From: Pseudomonadota bacterium
GTDB lineage: Bacteria; Pseudomonadota; Gammaproteobacteria; Woeseiales; Woeseiaceae
NCBI GenBank assembly: GCA_027295475.1
Contig: JAPUKV010000140.1
Coordinates: 1-13,242 of the forward strand
Length of the DNA: 13,242 nucleotides
Direction: 5' to 3'
Positions 6,754 to 13,242 of this stretch are shown here, piece by piece. The notes under the pieces were generated by a model, which made no database searches, had not been told where the DNA came from, and saw nothing but the letters and a program-made list of their open reading frames with translations. The translations under genes and the position numbers were made by a program. Numbering within the stretch: the first letter of the stretch is position 1; each line of letters begins with the position of its first letter.

Positions 6754-7458
6754 ATGCTCAAAGCGGTTTTGATCGCAGTTTTTCTGACTGCACTGGGCGG
6801 CTGCTCGTCCCAGGTTACCGTGAATGCTCCGACGATTCCGGATCCTCTCGTCGACAGAATCCCTATCTCTGTTGCCGTCAAGTTTCCGGTTGATTTTGAG
6901 CACTTTGTTCACCAGGAGAACGTGATCGGCAAGGAAAAGTGGACGATTGATCTCGGTCGATCCAATATTTTGCTCTTTACCAAACTCTTTGATGCCATGT
7001 TCGATGAATTTACTGTCGTCGATAATAGTGTGGATCCCCGCGACTTGCCGATAGATGCGTGGATCGAGCCGAGCATCGACGCCTTCGAATTTTCAGTCCC
7101 AAGCCAGAGCCAAACGCCTTCCTTCGCGGTCTGGATCAGGTACCGCATCAAGATTTTCGATAGTCAGGGCAACCAGTTCGCGAATTGGCCGATCAGTGCC
7201 TATGGCAAGAGCCTGACCACAACGATGGGCGGGGATAAGGCGCTGCGCCGCGCCGCGGTGCTGGCAATGCGGGACGCTGCGGCATTGATCATCATGCAGA
7301 TGGACAAAGCGACTGGCATCAGCAACCTCAACCGGGAAACACTATCCAAGGTCGCAGCAAGCCCGGAACCGGCAATGCCAGAATCGGCATTGCCGGAAAC
7401 CGCACCGGAAGAATCGCAGACGACCGCATCGGAGGACACGACAGATGAAACGCGTTAA
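6754..7458 (+). CDS. Lipoprotein of unknown function, first of an overlapping pair
   Basis: The 234-residue product begins MLKAVLIAVFLTALGGCSSQ, a short n-region, hydrophobic core and perfect lipobox (LGGC, Cys17), so it should be lipid-anchored with Ser at +2. The mature domain has no motif I recognise. It alternates beta-like segments (PISVAVKFPVDF, FAVWIRYRIKIFD) with a helix near ALRRAAVLAMRDAAALII, a layout seen in small periplasmic or outer-membrane accessory lipoproteins. Residues from about 201 to the end form a low-complexity Pro/Glu/Ala/Thr tail containing imperfect repeats of PE-[ST]-ALPE, likely a flexible linker. The ATG at 6754 has no nearby Shine-Dalgarno; an in-frame TTG at 6742 with GGGGA 6 nt before it is the alternative. 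The stop overlaps the next gene's start by 14 nt, so the two proteins are probably made together. Confidence 0.85.
   Translation: MLKAVLIAVFLTALGGCSSQVTVNAPTIPDPLVDRIPISVAVKFPVDFEHFVHQENVIGKEKWTIDLGRSNILLFTKLFDAMFDEFTVVDNSVDPRDLPIDAWIEPSIDAFEFSVPSQSQTPSFAVWIRYRIKIFDSQGNQFANWPISAYGKSLTTTMGGDKALRRAAVLAMRDAAALIIMQMDKATGISNLNRETLSKVAASPEPAMPESALPETAPEESQTTASEDTTDETR
7431..7444 (+). promoter_or_regulatory. Strong ribosome-binding site inside the first lipoprotein gene
   Basis: GGAGGA (7431-7436) lies 8 nt before the ATG at 7445, within the last codons of the upstream lipoprotein gene. It is the clearest Shine-Dalgarno in the window. It fixes the start of the second lipoprotein and supports translational coupling. 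Confidence 0.75.
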
Positions 7459-8143
7459 ACGCAAGAGTGATCAAATCGACAGACTCGGACAGCTGCTGCT
7501 TTTGATCCTGCCGTGCATTGTTGTGAGTGCCTGCACCACGGCGCGAGTTGAAGACGTCAGGGTGACCGCCACAGGTATACTTGACGGCGAAGGCGTGGTG
7601 ATCATGGCAAGAAGCTATCACCTCGGCAACGAAACCGAGGCGAAGTTCACCAAATGTGTTGCGGAGGCGCTTGGTCGTGGTGCTTCCGCTTTGCGAGTCG
7701 TACCGACTACTGAATTTGTCGATTCCCTCTTCCCCTGGTTCGAGCCACGGACCGCACCGTCTGATACCAAGGGGCTTCCTGATCTGCTGGCGCGGCCGGG
7801 CGTCGCGCACAGGATTGCCGCGAAGGGCGTGCGTTACGTGATCTGGCTTGATGGCGATACTGAAAGGGTCGCAGGTGGCGGTAGCCTGTCATGTGCAGCA
7901 GGTCCGGGTGGTGGCGGCTGCTTCGGTTTTGCCTGGTGGCAAAATGATTCAAAATACGACGCTGCCGTCTGGGATCTAACTGCGCTGGAATCGGCCGGCA
8001 CAGTCAGCACGGACGTCAGTGGCACATCCTTTCTCCCGGCAATTGTTATTCCGATTCCGCTGATCGCGCGCACTCGGGCGACGGCCTGCAAAGGGCTTGC
8101 CGAGCAGCTGAAGGCGTTTATTGTCACCGACGAATTTGCCTGA
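7445..8143 (+). CDS. Lipoprotein of unknown function, second of an overlapping pair
   Basis: The 232-residue product has a long basic n-region (MKRVKRKSDQIDR), a hydrophobic stretch and a lipobox ending VSAC (Cys30), giving a predicted lipoprotein with Thr at +2. I do not recognise the family. The mature protein contains a helix around ETEAKFTKCVAEAL, a beta-like VRYVIWLDGDTERV, then a Gly-rich loop SCAAGPGGGGCFGFAWW with two cysteines that could form a disulfide, and a C-terminal hydrophobic strand FLPAIVIPIPLIA before a charged helix. The hydrophobic strand is short and interrupted by prolines, so it is probably not a membrane span. The start is fixed by GGAGGA at 7431. It overlaps the preceding lipoprotein by 14 nt, which suggests the two act together at the envelope. 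It converges with the NlpC/P60 gene 69 nt away. Confidence 0.85.
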   Translation: MKRVKRKSDQIDRLGQLLLLILPCIVVSACTTARVEDVRVTATGILDGEGVVIMARSYHLGNETEAKFTKCVAEALGRGASALRVVPTTEFVDSLFPWFEPRTAPSDTKGLPDLLARPGVAHRIAAKGVRYVIWLDGDTERVAGGGSLSCAAGPGGGGCFGFAWWQNDSKYDAAVWDLTALESAGTVSTDVSGTSFLPAIVIPIPLIARTRATACKGLAEQLKAFIVTDEFA

Positions 8144-8149
8144 CCCGTC

Positions 8150-8166
8150 AGCCGAGCAAATCGGCT
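8150..8166. terminator. Short hairpin between convergent genes
   Basis: AGCCGA (8150-8155) and TCGGCT (8161-8166) form a 6-bp perfect stem with a 5-nt loop in the 69-nt gap between the lipoprotein stop and the convergent peptidase stop. It is well placed for a bidirectional terminator, but no T run follows in either direction. Confidence 0.3.
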
Positions 8167-8212
8167 CATCGATCGCCAATTCGCAATATTCAGCTTATGG
8201 CTATGGCCATGG

Positions 8213-8743
8213 CTATTGCGGACGTCCCCCACGTACGAATGTTTTTCGGTAATAACCGGAGTCCAGCTCTTCGATTGTGACTTCCCTGCCGGTCGATGGT
8301 GCGTGCACGAATCGGCGGCGGCCGAGATAGAGGCCAACATGAGAAACCTTGCCGTCGATATCAAAAAACAGCAGGTCCCCTACGCGTAGGTTTTGCGCGG
8401 CGACCGGCTGTAAGCTACGCCACTGGGCCCCGGTGGTTCTCGGGATCGCTCTGCCGGCTTTTGCATAGGCGTACTGTACAAGGCCGCTGCAATCAAAACC
8501 GTCGGTCGTGCTGCCACCGTATCGATACGGCACACCGAGCTGCCTGACCGCCACAACGGCTGCCTGCTCACCGACGGAGAGTCGTTTTGCCGGTTCCTCA
8601 TGACGGGACATCAGCTCGCCGGCACCACCAGTTGCCGGTTTTTCGTAGGTCCGGGTCTCCTGCGACGAGCAAGCGCAAAGCACGCAGCCGATCAAGACGG
8701 CTCCGCTAATGTTTCCAAGAATCCTGGCTGCCTGCGATATCAT
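8213..8743 (-). CDS. NlpC/P60 family C40 peptidase, Spr-like lipoprotein
   Basis: The 176-residue product is a cell-wall endopeptidase of the NlpC/P60 family, which cleaves peptide stems of peptidoglycan. The leader (MISQAARILG, hydrophobic core, lipobox VLCAC with Cys25) predicts a lipoprotein anchored facing the periplasm. The catalytic domain spans about 58-170: YRYGG (74-78), nucleophile Cys85 in FDCSGLVQY, His135 in VSHVGLYLG, and third polar residue His147 in FVHAPSTG, all intact. Size and layout match Spr/MepS-type lipoproteins. I chose the ATG at 8743. The frame is open upstream to an ATG at 8890, but that extension covers the neighbouring gene's 5' end and precedes the signal peptide. 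It is divergent from the M61-like peptidase with only 47 bp between starts. Confidence 0.93.
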   Translation of the reverse strand: MISQAARILGNISGAVLIGCVLCACSSQETRTYEKPATGGAGELMSRHEEPAKRLSVGEQAAVVAVRQLGVPYRYGGSTTDGFDCSGLVQYAYAKAGRAIPRTTGAQWRSLQPVAAQNLRVGDLLFFDIDGKVSHVGLYLGRRRFVHAPSTGREVTIEELDSGYYRKTFVRGGRPQ

Positions 8744-8790
8744 GTCACTCACCCATGCGCAGACAGTAACGTGAACAGCCTGAACTCGAC

Positions 8791-10125
8791 ATGAACTGCA
8801 TCTCAGGAACTCAGACTCAGACGAAGGACCACAGCCATCTATCCGGTTTCGCCGGTTTTGGGCGCTGGACGGTGGCAGGGCTGCTTGCAATTCTTGCAGG
8901 CGCGTTCGTTATCGCATGCAGCGCCCCGGCAGCCGAGTCAGGGGCATCACAAGCGATGAAGGAGCGCATTTACGGCGTTGACTATCGGGTCAGGCCGGAT
9001 ATATCGAGAGGCGGCGCCTATGTAAAACTCAGGATCTCCCAGAGCGACAGATTGCTACGCGAACTGAGCATGCCGCTGGGGGAGAACATGATCAGCGACA
9101 TTGGCGGTGATGGGCAGATCTCGATCGACGATGATCGAATTCGCTGGGTGCCACCGGCCGATGGCGGTGAATTACGCTGGTTCGCGACAATCAATCACCT
9201 GAGAGGCAGCAATAGCTACGACGCTTTCATCGGCGCTGACTGGGCGCTTTTCAGGGCTGAAGACGTGATCCCACCGACGGCGACAAGAACGCTGAAACGA
9301 TCGGTAAGCAGAACCCGACTCATGTTTGACTTGCCTGACGGTTGGTCTGCGGTGACCGAGTACTTCAGGCGATCGAATGTTTTCAATGTCTCCAATCCCG
9401 ACCGGCGCTTCGACCGACCGACTGGCTGGATCATCCTTGGAGAACTTGGCGTAAGACACGAGAATATTGCCGGCATCCGGGTAATCGTCGCTGCACCCGT
9501 GGATCAGGCTTTCAGGCGAATGGACACTCTGGCAATGCTTAACTGGACGTTGCCCGATCTCGTCCGCCTGCTTCCCGGTTTTCCAAAACGGCTGACTATT
9601 GTCGGTGCCGGCGAGCCAATGTGGCGCGGAGGCTTGTCGGCGCCACGATCACTTTACGTGCATGCGGATCGCCCGCTAATCAGTGAAAACGGCACGAGTA
9701 CGATCATGCATGAAACAATTCATATCGGCCTTGGCGCCGGCGCAGTGACAGGTGCCGACTGGATCGTCGAAGGGCTGGCGGAATACTACAGCCTTGAAAT
9801 CCTGAGGCGCAGCGGGACGATCAGCGAAAAACGATACCGGACAGCATTTTCGAAGCTCGAAAGCTGGGGCAAAAGCGCAAAATCATTGTGCGCTGATCCA
9901 TCGACCGGCGAAGTCACCGCTCGCGCGGTAACGATACTGGCAGGACTCAACGATGAAATCAGAAGAAAGAGTGATCGAAAACACAATCTCGACGACGTCA
10001 TGCGCAGATTAGCCGGTTCTCAGGACAAGGTATCCATACGACTATTACGCAAAATTGTCGCGGATCTTGCAGGCAGCGAAAGTGAAGTATTGAGCGACAA
10101 AGACCTGAACAACTGCGAAAATTAG
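8791..10125 (+). CDS. M61-like zinc metallopeptidase lipoprotein
   Basis: The 444-residue product has a leader with hydrophobic segment about 26-42 and lipobox VIAC (Cys43), so it is predicted to be lipid-anchored with the catalytic domain in the periplasm or at the surface. A gluzincin zinc site is visible: HETIH at 307-311 (His307 and His311 ligands, Glu308 catalytic), then ADWIVEGLAEYY at 322-333, where Glu327 is the probable third ligand. This arrangement and the beta-rich N-terminal half resemble the M61 (glycyl aminopeptidase) family, although the spacing of the third ligand should be checked against an alignment. The substrate is unknown. The ATG at 8791 has no clear Shine-Dalgarno. 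The AAA ATPase gene starts 27 nt after the stop on the same strand, so the two are likely co-transcribed. Confidence 0.82.
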   Translation: MNCISGTQTQTKDHSHLSGFAGFGRWTVAGLLAILAGAFVIACSAPAAESGASQAMKERIYGVDYRVRPDISRGGAYVKLRISQSDRLLRELSMPLGENMISDIGGDGQISIDDDRIRWVPPADGGELRWFATINHLRGSNSYDAFIGADWALFRAEDVIPPTATRTLKRSVSRTRLMFDLPDGWSAVTEYFRRSNVFNVSNPDRRFDRPTGWIILGELGVRHENIAGIRVIVAAPVDQAFRRMDTLAMLNWTLPDLVRLLPGFPKRLTIVGAGEPMWRGGLSAPRSLYVHADRPLISENGTSTIMHETIHIGLGAGAVTGADWIVEGLAEYYSLEILRRSGTISEKRYRTAFSKLESWGKSAKSLCADPSTGEVTARAVTILAGLNDEIRRKSDRKHNLDDVMRRLAGSQDKVSIRLLRKIVADLAGSESEVLSDKDLNNCEN

Positions 10126-10152
10126 CAGTACGCAAAAAGACTGAAATTGTCC

Positions 10153-11664
10153 ATGGACAGACAACACGATCTTGAGCTGATACTGCGTTCCCGAACACCG
10201 ATAGTGGCGATAGAGACCCGCGACGAATCGCGCATGCTGAAATTATTGATGTCAATAACGACAGCTCGTGCCAAAGATCGTTACCTGCCTCTATTTCGCT
10301 GGACCGTAACTGATGGCCTGCAACGTCTCGATATATCGCTTGAACCTCAGTTGCATAACTCGGAACCGGAGGCGGTGCTTCGGCACATCAGGGCAGTCAA
10401 AACGCCGGGCGTTTATGTCCTTCTTGATATTCATCCGTACCTGGAAGACCCGGTAATCGTCCGATTGCTCAAAGACATTTGCATTCGATTCAACGAAGTT
10501 ACGAGACACCTGATTCTCGTAAGTCACCGCGTATCTCTACCGGTTGAACTCGAAAGCTTCGTTGCGCGCTTCGACATGGCATTGCCGACGGACAAGGAAC
10601 GCGAGGGGATCATCAAACGGATCGCCGCCGAATGGGCGCTCGAGAACCCCGGCTCCCAGGTCCAGGTTGATCCCAAAGCATATCGTCTGCTGATACAGAA
10701 CCTTGTCGGTTTGACCGATGCCGATACCGAAAAACTGGCGAGAAACGCTATTTTCTTCGATGGCGCGATTACGAAAAGTGATTTGCCTGGGGTAATGCAG
10801 GCCAAATACGAGTTATTGAATCGCGGCGGCATATTGCAGTTTGAGTACGACACCGCAAGCTTCAGCGATGTCGGCGGGCTGGCAAAATTGAAGGACTGGC
10901 TCTCGAAGAGAAAAGCGGCGTTCCTGGACAGCGAAAATGCCCGCCATCTCGACTCGCCGAAAGGAATTCTGCTTATCGGCGTGCAAGGTTGCGGAAAAAG
11001 CCTTGCGGCCAAAGCCACGGCGGGTGTATTCGGCGCACCGCTACTGCGCCTCGACTTCGGTGCCTTGTACAACAAGTATCATGGAGAGACAGAGCGTAAT
11101 TTACGCGAATCTCTAAGAACGGCCGACGTGATGGCGCCCTGCGTCCTGTGGATCGACGAAATCGAGAAAGGCCTTGCCGGACGAGGAGGTGAAACCGGGA
11201 CTGCGCAACGGGTCCTGGGGAGCTTTCTGAGCTGGATGGCGGAAAAAGATCGCGAGGTCTTTGTAGTTGCAACGGCTAACGACATCAGTGCGCTGCCGCC
11301 AGAACTCGTCCGTAAAGGCCGCTTCGATGAGATCTTTTTTGTCGATTTGCCGAACCCGGAAATACGCGCATCGATACTTGCCATACACCTGGAAAACCGC
11401 GGTCAGTCCGCAGCAGATTTCGACCTGGGGACCCTCGCTGCGGCTATGCACGAATTTTCCGGCGCAGAAATCGAACAGGTGGTGGTTGCGGCGCTGTACA
11501 GCGCGCACGCCAATAAAAAGCCCCTGTCTACCGCTTACCTTCTGCGTGAGATACAGGCAACTCAACCACTTTCTGTTAAAAATAGGATCCCTTCGCCAGT
11601 GGGCAGCCGGCCGCACCGTTACCTGCGACTGATGGGCACGCACAATACTGCCCCCCCTATTTAA
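10153..11664 (+). CDS. Ycf46-like AAA ATPase, C-terminus apparently frameshifted
   Basis: As read, the product has 503 residues. The N-terminal ~230 residues match the non-ATPase part of Ycf46-type proteins ([29 protein letters not shown]). The AAA module follows: Walker A GVQGCGKS (276-283), Walker B VLWIDEIE (331-338), sensor-1 Asn376 in ATAND, arginine-finger region LVRKGRFDE (385-393). All catalytic motifs are intact. In cyanobacteria and plastids this family is linked to photosynthesis-related control; its role in other bacteria is unclear. After PLSV (472-475) the reading frame gives an unrelated tail of 28 residues, while the +1 frame gives the expected [10 protein letters not shown] ending and stops at 11632, so the 3' end looks frameshifted at an A5 run (11578-11582). 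The start is the ATG at 10153; a TTG two codons earlier is possible. The gene probably forms an operon with the upstream metallopeptidase. Confidence 0.88.
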   Translation: MDRQHDLELILRSRTPIVAIETRDESRMLKLLMSITTARAKDRYLPLFRWTVTDGLQRLDISLEPQLHNSEPEAVLRHIRAVKTPGVYVLLDIHPYLEDPVIVRLLKDICIRFNEVTRHLILVSHRVSLPVELESFVARFDMALPTDKEREGIIKRIAAEWALENPGSQVQVDPKAYRLLIQNLVGLTDADTEKLARNAIFFDGAITKSDLPGVMQAKYELLNRGGILQFEYDTASFSDVGGLAKLKDWLSKRKAAFLDSENARHLDSPKGILLIGVQGCGKSLAAKATAGVFGAPLLRLDFGALYNKYHGETERNLRESLRTADVMAPCVLWIDEIEKGLAGRGGETGTAQRVLGSFLSWMAEKDREVFVVATANDISALPPELVRKGRFDEIFFVDLPNPEIRASILAIHLENRGQSAADFDLGTLAAAMHEFSGAEIEQVVVAALYSAHANKKPLSTAYLLREIQATQPLSVKNRIPSPVGSRPHRYLRLMGTHNTAPPI

Positions 11665-11744
11665 CCTAACGTTTTCAACTCGATACGCCGGTAAGCAAGG
11701 TAGCGACACGGCCTCATAGTCGCACTCATTGATTTTTATCGTGT

Positions 11745-11750
11745 TATTAT
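11745..11750 (+). promoter_or_regulatory. -10-like box that would give a leaderless mRNA
   Basis: TATTAT (5 of 6 to TATAAT) ends 6 nt before the ATG at 11757. Initiation about 7 nt downstream of the box would fall on the start codon. There is no Shine-Dalgarno upstream of this ATG. No -35 is convincing at 16-18 bp (GCACTC or CACTCA at best), so the promoter call is tentative. Confidence 0.3.
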
Positions 11751-11756
11751 CCCTTG

Positions 11757-13242
11757 ATGGCTAATGACAATAAGAAAATCAACGAATTAGTCTCCGACCA
11801 GGACGATGAGCCGACCGTGGAATTTGAGGTTCTGCCCGAGGCAATTCGTGAGGCACTCGAGGCTGACAGGGCAGTCGAAGCCGAATCGGACGGCAACACG
11901 GTTGAGTTTTCCAGGCCGGACGCCCAACCGGGCGATGCCGATGAAACTATCTCAATTCTGAGAGCAGATCTGGAATCACGCGCTGATAGCATTGACAAGT
12001 TGCAGTTCGACATCGAGCAGCTCCGATCGAGATGGATCGGTCTTGAAAAGGAAATTAATGTCCGCGAGGAGACGGCAAATAAACTTACGGAGGAGTTGAA
12101 GTTAGCTCACAGTAAGCAATCGCACACGGACAGGTTGCTCGAGAAACGCGAAAACGAGATCGAATCACTCGAATCACAGCTATCCACCAAGGAGCAATTG
12201 CTAAAAGACTCCGCCCGGCAGATCGAAAAGGCCGGCAACAAGGGACAGGAATCGGAATCCCGTGTGGTGGAGCTTCAGGCACAACTACATGACGCCGAAG
12301 AAAAACTCAGCGCCCTGACAAATGAATCACAGCTTGAACGCTCAGACCTGCAAACAACAAGAGAACAAGCCCAGTCGCTGACAGCCGAGGTTGACGAACT
12401 GAACAAGGAAGTCGTGGCGTCTCGTGCTTCTGTGTCCGCGTTTCAACGAGACATTGACTGTCGAAAATCTGATTGGGATAAACAAGAGTCCCGTCTTCTC
12501 GAGAGCGAGGACAAAATCCAGCAGCTCTCCAGGCAGCTCGAAATTGCGAACGAGGAATCGCAGGACAGTCGAGCGATTCAGGACGACTTGAATGACAGGC
12601 TGACATCACTCACCGCGGCACGTGACGAATTGCTGCAGGAAATCACAGAGCTTCACAATGACGCACAGAACAAGGAAGCGGAAATGTCGGCGGCAGGCAA
12701 GGAACTGCTGGCGGAGCACTCAGGGGTGCTGGCAGGCAAAAACTTCGAAGTCAGCGAACTAAAGAACCAGATCACACGCACCGAGACGTACGCGGACAAA
12801 CTTCGCAGACAGCTTCAGGACCAGCTTGTGCTGACGGAAGGATTTGAGACCCGCAAGAAACACCTGGAAGTCTCATTGGCCAGTGCAAATGCAGAGGTCC
12901 GGGAGTTCTCCGACCGTATCGAGGAGCTGAAATCACAAAACGCGGACCTGATCGATGCAGAGTCCAGGCTGAAGGAAGATTTCGAAAAAGAGATGCGGCG
13001 AATTCGGCTCGAACTTGGCGAGGCACAAGTGACTGTTGCTGATCGCGAGTCGCTGAGTCAGCAGCTGACATCCGATCTTTTTGACACCAAGAGTTTCAGC
13101 TCAAGCCTTGAAAATCGCATCAGTGCTGCAGAAAAAGAAAACAAAGCAACTATTGCCAAGCTTAAAAGAAAGCTGAAAAAGATTGAGACGTTGAACGATG
13201 AGCTGAACTACAAACTCAGCAACAAGGACAATGCGCTAGCTG
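11757..13242 (+). CDS. Long coiled-coil protein, 3' end beyond the right edge
   Basis: From the ATG at 11757 the frame is open for 495 codons to the right edge, so the C-terminus is missing. The first ~65 residues are acidic and probably disordered (MANDNKKINELVSDQDDEPT; two similar TVEF segments about 30 residues apart). From about residue 66 on the sequence is almost continuous heptad-type coiled coil rich in Glu, Gln, Leu, Lys, Arg and Ser, with few Gly or Pro; examples are SIDKLQFDIEQLRSRW, KENKATIAKLKRKLKKIETL. No signal peptide, membrane span or catalytic motif is visible, so this part should be cytoplasmic and scaffold-like. Coiled coils match SMC, Rad50 and myosin-like proteins nonspecifically, and there is no Walker A here, so no such assignment is made. 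It lies 92 nt after the AAA ATPase on the same strand; a functional link is unproven. Confidence 0.88.
   Translation, partial: MANDNKKINELVSDQDDEPTVEFEVLPEAIREALEADRAVEAESDGNTVEFSRPDAQPGDADETISILRADLESRADSIDKLQFDIEQLRSRWIGLEKEINVREETANKLTEELKLAHSKQSHTDRLLEKRENEIESLESQLSTKEQLLKDSARQIEKAGNKGQESESRVVELQAQLHDAEEKLSALTNESQLERSDLQTTREQAQSLTAEVDELNKEVVASRASVSAFQRDIDCRKSDWDKQESRLLESEDKIQQLSRQLEIANEESQDSRAIQDDLNDRLTSLTAARDELLQEITELHNDAQNKEAEMSAAGKELLAEHSGVLAGKNFEVSELKNQITRTETYADKLRRQLQDQLVLTEGFETRKKHLEVSLASANAEVREFSDRIEELKSQNADLIDAESRLKEDFEKEMRRIRLELGEAQVTVADRESLSQQLTSDLFDTKSFSSSLENRISAAEKENKATIAKLKRKLKKIETLNDELNYKLSNKDNALA

Noticed and set aside
8197..8216. ATGGCTAT direct repeat flanking the palindrome ATGGCCAT near the peptidase stop codon
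   Set aside because: Two 8-bp copies only, partly within the last codons of the peptidase gene; no consistent hairpin or attachment-site structure follows.
8744..8890. N-terminal extension of the NlpC/P60 protein
   Set aside because: It would place 49 polar residues before the signal peptide and overlap the start of the divergent peptidase gene.
11578..11584. Programmed ribosomal frameshift at the A5 run of the ATPase gene
   Set aside because: No -1 slippery heptamer fits the reading frame, a +1 shift would be needed, and no stimulatory structure is seen; mutation or sequencing error is simpler.
11113..11709. Open frame of 198 codons on the minus strand
   Set aside because: It overlaps the AAA module of the ATPase in antisense and has no recognisable content.
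11757..13242. SMC/Rad50-type identity for the coiled-coil protein
   Set aside because: Coiled coils match these families by composition alone; no Walker A lies at the N-terminus, where an SMC or Rad50 head would start.
1..13242. tRNA, rRNA, CRISPR array, insertion sequence or phage genes
   Set aside because: Looked for on both strands; no cloverleaf, regularly spaced repeats, transposase motifs or flanking terminal repeats were seen.

Overview
The window looks like chromosomal DNA of a Gammaproteobacterium. A SrkA/YihE-type kinase, many SPII-type lipoprotein leaders, an NlpC/P60 lipoprotein and a DUF1684 lipoprotein all fit, and GC is moderate (mid-50s % by eye). No species can be named from this alone. 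I see no rRNA, tRNA, CRISPR array, insertion sequence or phage gene. Most starts lack a strong Shine-Dalgarno; the clear exception is the start at 7445.

Layout. (1) 1-1004, minus: 3' part of a lipoprotein gene of unknown function, running off the left edge. (2) 1129-2613, minus, and 2780-4021, plus: a divergent pair made of a Baeyer-Villiger-type flavin monooxygenase and a saccharopine-dehydrogenase-like oxidoreductase. Between them lies a 35-bp near-perfect inverted repeat (2700-2734) whose arms carry outward-facing -35-like hexamers. This is the best regulatory signal in the window and suggests joint control of the pair. (3) 4049-4999, minus: DUF1684 lipoprotein, convergent with the preceding gene. 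(4) 5171-6172, plus: SrkA-like kinase with a perfect -10 box just upstream. (5) 6187-6432, minus: a short ORF whose first ~52 codons look like the N-terminus of a class I glutamine amidotransferase, probably a deletion remnant. (6) 6754-7458 and 7445-8143, plus: two unrecognised lipoproteins overlapping by 14 nt, with a strong ribosome-binding site inside the first for the second. (7) 8213-8743, minus, and 8791-10125, plus: a divergent pair of lipoprotein hydrolases, NlpC/P60 and an M61-like HExxH metallopeptidase, with only 47 bp between their starts. (8) 10153-11664, plus: a Ycf46-like AAA ATPase following the metallopeptidase after 27 nt; its extreme C-terminus appears frameshifted. (9) 11757 to the right edge, plus: the first 495 codons of a long coiled-coil protein, possibly translated from a leaderless mRNA.

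Taken together, the window combines an oxidative (Baeyer-Villiger/reductase) module under a shared operator with an envelope-centred stretch: six of the twelve protein genes encode predicted lipoproteins. Nothing proves a new defence or mobile system. The most original observations are the divergent operator, the overlapping unknown lipoprotein pair, the metallopeptidase-AAA ATPase-coiled-coil succession, and two visible gene-decay events (the amidotransferase remnant and the ATPase C-terminus).
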